The notes below the pieces were generated by a model, which was not told where the DNA came from, did not search any database, and was given only the letters and a program-made list of their open reading frames with translations. From Bacteroidaceae bacterium (GTDB lineage Bacteria > Bacteroidota > Bacteroidia > Bacteroidales > Bacteroidaceae), in contig JAGCWG010000198.1 in NCBI GenBank assembly GCA_017961965.1, forward strand, positions 1-7,121: 7,121 nt of DNA, written 5' to 3'. The translations under genes were made by a program, and so were the position numbers. Shown here piece by piece: positions 5,487 to 7,121 of the stretch; positions within the stretch are counted from its first letter, which is position 1; every line of letters starts with the position of its first letter.

Positions 5487-6950
5487 ATGAAACGAATAAT
5501 ATTTTTGCTGCTTCTTGCTTGCAGCACATTTTCATCAGGATTTGCCCAGTGGCGCAGGGCAACAAGGTTTGTGGCTCAGAAACCAGACAATGTAATCAAG
5601 ATCCTTGAAAACATCATAAATGATAGTGAAGAGCATAAGACTACGACTTTCTCCGTGGTTAAAAACCCTGTTACAGGGGTGGTGGAGTCGAGTGTAAAGG
5701 TCATTCATTTCAAGGCTTGTATGGATAATTACATGGTGGAAGATTTGGATAATGCTTTCCAGAAGGATGAGCCAAAGAGCTATCAGCTTGTACATGTTGT
5801 TCCGGGCAATACGGGTAACAAAAAACTTATCAATGTACCTGTATGTTCAGATTCAGGCGTAGAGTATATTGGTATCAGGACTCATCAGAATCAAGAGACA
5901 TGGATGATGTGCACAAAGAATTCATCCAATCCTAAGCTCCGTGATGTTTATGCCATCTCATGGAAGATGAATGCAAAGAACAAGGCTGAAGGCGATATCA
6001 TTTACATTACGTCATTGCGTCCTGACAACTATGACAAGAAAATCGAGACTTCAAGCAGCACATTCATGATTGATGGTCGCGTGGGCTATGACCTCAACGA
6101 TTCACTATACGTAGTATATATGGCAGACTCTGCCGAAGAACTTGACCAGATAGCAGACAGTGCATTCATAGCATACATGCCAGTGGTGAACAAACGCTTT
6201 AGCTTCAGCATTGAACTTGACAAGCCAAAGGTAGGCCGTATCCGTACAGTCATGCCTGACGGTTCACTCTGCGAGTTGTGGACAAATCTTGACTTCGTAC
6301 CAGGGGAGACTTACCGCATCACCACTCACAACGGTTTCTATGATGCCGATAACGACTACGAAGTGCGTGTAGGTCGCTATTCAGGCAAAAGTCTTTTGAA
6401 CAGAGACCAAATCAAGGGAATAGACGACCAGAAGGAAATCGAGGTAACTCGCATTGAAGTGGATGAACAACCAACAACTAACAACAATGCCACTTATACT
6501 CCTGCAACGTCATTAGTAGAGGACTATAAAAAATTCAAGGAAAGCCTCCCTGCCGACCAGAAAGCAAAGCTGAGAATGCTCGAAGGAAGGGGAGATGCGT
6601 ATGAAAAGGCGTACAAAGCGTTGAAGCACACAAATAATGTTGATAAGACTGAGGCAAACGTAAAGATTATTGTTAATGAAATGATAGAACAACTTGACGG
6701 ATTAAGTGGTGTTGTTGATGATTACTGCAAATTGTTGGAGAAGAACAACGCTCCTGTTCTTTTTAGCGTTGAGATTATAAGCCGAGGTTATCTCAAGGAA
6801 TGTGTTGATCTCAAGAGCCATCTTGACAAGAACTATGATCAGGTTGCTGCTTCAAAGTCCTTAATGAGACTTCATGACTATCTCACCAAGCAGATAAAGA
6901 AGAATACTGACAAGGTAGAGAAACTCCTGAAGAAAGTCAAGCAGCAGTAA
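5487..6950 (+). CDS. Secreted protein of unknown function, third gene of the sigma operon
   Basis: The 487-residue product starts with a signal peptide: KR, a hydrophobic core IIFLLLLA, and a likely signal peptidase I site after SSGFA (about residue 20). LLAC at 9-12 resembles a lipobox but would leave an unusually short signal, so soluble export is favoured. Three parts can be seen. Residues 22-180 form a mixed domain with LVHVVPGN (101-108) and VYAISWKM (154-161), containing Cys78, Cys120 and Cys142. Residues 190-295 form a beta-rich segment (FMIDGRVGYDLNDSLYVVYM ... RFSFSIEL ... FVPGETYRITT) whose pattern recalls the DUF4369-type beta-sandwich found at the N-terminus of Bacteroidetes thioredoxin-like proteins; this is a pattern resemblance only. 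After a Thr/Asn linker (about 328-342), residues 343-487 are strongly helical and Lys/Glu-rich, ending in a basic helix. No catalytic motif is visible. It lies 19 bp after the anti-sigma-like gene and is presumably co-transcribed. It may be a sensor, a partner of the periplasmic domain, or the regulated product. Confidence 0.82.
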   Translation: MKRIIFLLLLACSTFSSGFAQWRRATRFVAQKPDNVIKILENIINDSEEHKTTTFSVVKNPVTGVVESSVKVIHFKACMDNYMVEDLDNAFQKDEPKSYQLVHVVPGNTGNKKLINVPVCSDSGVEYIGIRTHQNQETWMMCTKNSSNPKLRDVYAISWKMNAKNKAEGDIIYITSLRPDNYDKKIETSSSTFMIDGRVGYDLNDSLYVVYMADSAEELDQIADSAFIAYMPVVNKRFSFSIELDKPKVGRIRTVMPDGSLCELWTNLDFVPGETYRITTHNGFYDADNDYEVRVGRYSGKSLLNRDQIKGIDDQKEIEVTRIEVDEQPTTNNNATYTPATSLVEDYKKFKESLPADQKAKLRMLEGRGDAYEKAYKALKHTNNVDKTEANVKIIVNEMIEQLDGLSGVVDDYCKLLEKNNAPVLFSVEIISRGYLKECVDLKSHLDKNYDQVAASKSLMRLHDYLTKQIKKNTDKVEKLLKKVKQQ

Positions 6951-6965
6951 TTGGCACGCATAAAA

Positions 6966-6999
6966 AAAGGACACAGAGATTTTGCTCTCTGTGTCCTTT
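6966..6999. terminator. Bidirectional intrinsic terminator between convergent genes
   Basis: AAAGGACACAGAGA (6966-6979) and TCTCTGTGTCCTTT (6986-6999) form a perfect 14-bp stem with the 6-base loop TTTTGC. Reading on the minus strand, the stem runs into seven consecutive U (complement of 6962-6968), a classic strong intrinsic terminator for the minus-strand gene ending at 7041. Reading on the plus strand, it lies 15 bp after the secreted-protein stop but has only three U before GTG, so termination in that direction should be weaker. Confidence 0.88.
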
Positions 7000-7040
7000 G
7001 TGTTCGTAGTGTCGAACGGTATGTATTTGTCTAATGGACA

Positions 7041-7121
7041 TTAGTCGATGACTGTCATGCTCATGATGATATCCTCCTTTGGACGGTCGCCAGGGAGAGT
7101 GGCTGTGTTCTGAATCTTCTC
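7041..7121 (-). CDS. Probable cyclophilin-type peptidyl-prolyl cis-trans isomerase (C-terminal 26 residues)
   Basis: On the minus strand a frame is open from the window edge to a TAA (complement of 7041-7043). It encodes 26 residues: EKIQNTATLPGDRP, then KEDIIMSMTVID. The pattern 'K-I-x-x-x-x-T-x-P-G-D-R-P-x-E-D-I/V-x-I/M' followed by a short final beta strand matches the end of Bacteroidetes cyclophilin-type isomerases, which speed proline isomerisation during protein folding. The gene is convergent with the sigma operon, and its stop lies about 40 bp before the strong minus-strand terminator, which supports its being a real gene. The catalytic core is outside the window, so the identification rests on the tail alone. 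Confidence 0.78.
   Translation of the reverse strand, partial: EKIQNTATLPGDRPKEDIIMSMTVID

Noticed and set aside
5495..5522. Lipobox-like LLAC at residues 9-12 of the secreted protein
   Set aside because: Lipidation at Cys12 would need a signal of only 11 residues. A signal peptidase I site after SSGFA fits better, although lipidation is not excluded.
7002..7017. Small hairpin GTTCG/CGAAC between the isomerase stop and the terminator
   Set aside because: The stem is only 5 bp with no U-tract. The 14-bp stem next to it explains termination.
7031..7044. Palindrome CTAATG-GA-CATTAG across the isomerase stop codon
   Set aside because: The two-base centre is too small for an RNA hairpin and half of it is coding sequence; probably chance.

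Overview
The window looks like a piece of a Bacteroidales chromosome, most likely Prevotella or a close relative. The signs are the style of the TonB-dependent receptor, the BtuF/BtuC-type proteins, a lipoprotein with a relaxed lipobox, start codons without strong Shine-Dalgarno sequences, moderate-to-low GC, and an ECF sigma factor followed by a one-pass membrane protein and a secreted protein. The genus is an inference from gene style, not from a marker gene.

Region 1 (1-4100, + strand) is the distal part of an uptake operon. It holds the C-terminal tail of an outer-membrane TonB-dependent receptor (BtuB-like), a lipoprotein substrate-binding protein, a FecCD/BtuC-family permease, and a UshA-like metallophosphatase/5'-nucleotidase with no visible export signal. 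Gaps are 4 bp, a 4-bp ATGA overlap and 14 bp, so the genes are probably co-transcribed and partly coupled in translation. The expected cargo is a metal chelate, either cobalamin or a siderophore/heme-type compound; the sequence does not decide which. No ABC ATPase follows the permease. The phosphatase sits where the ATPase is often found.

Region 2 (4101-4206) is a 106-bp AT-rich intergenic stretch. It contains an A/T-only inverted repeat and a plausible but unproven promoter for the next operon.

Region 3 (4207-6950, + strand) is a three-gene signalling cassette: an ECF sigma factor, an overlapping single-pass membrane protein that is probably its anti-sigma factor (no zinc-binding anti-sigma motif visible), and a secreted 487-residue protein of unknown function with a beta-rich middle and a helical C-terminus. 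The likely logic is that the membrane protein holds the sigma factor at the inner membrane and responds to an envelope signal, with the secreted protein as sensor, partner or regulated output.

Region 4 (6951-7121) is a convergent gene end. A perfect 14-bp terminator stem separates the cassette from the C-terminus of a minus-strand gene whose last 26 residues resemble a cyclophilin-type peptidyl-prolyl isomerase. No rRNA, tRNA, CRISPR array or insertion sequence was seen, and no gene-free stretch exceeds about 110 bases.
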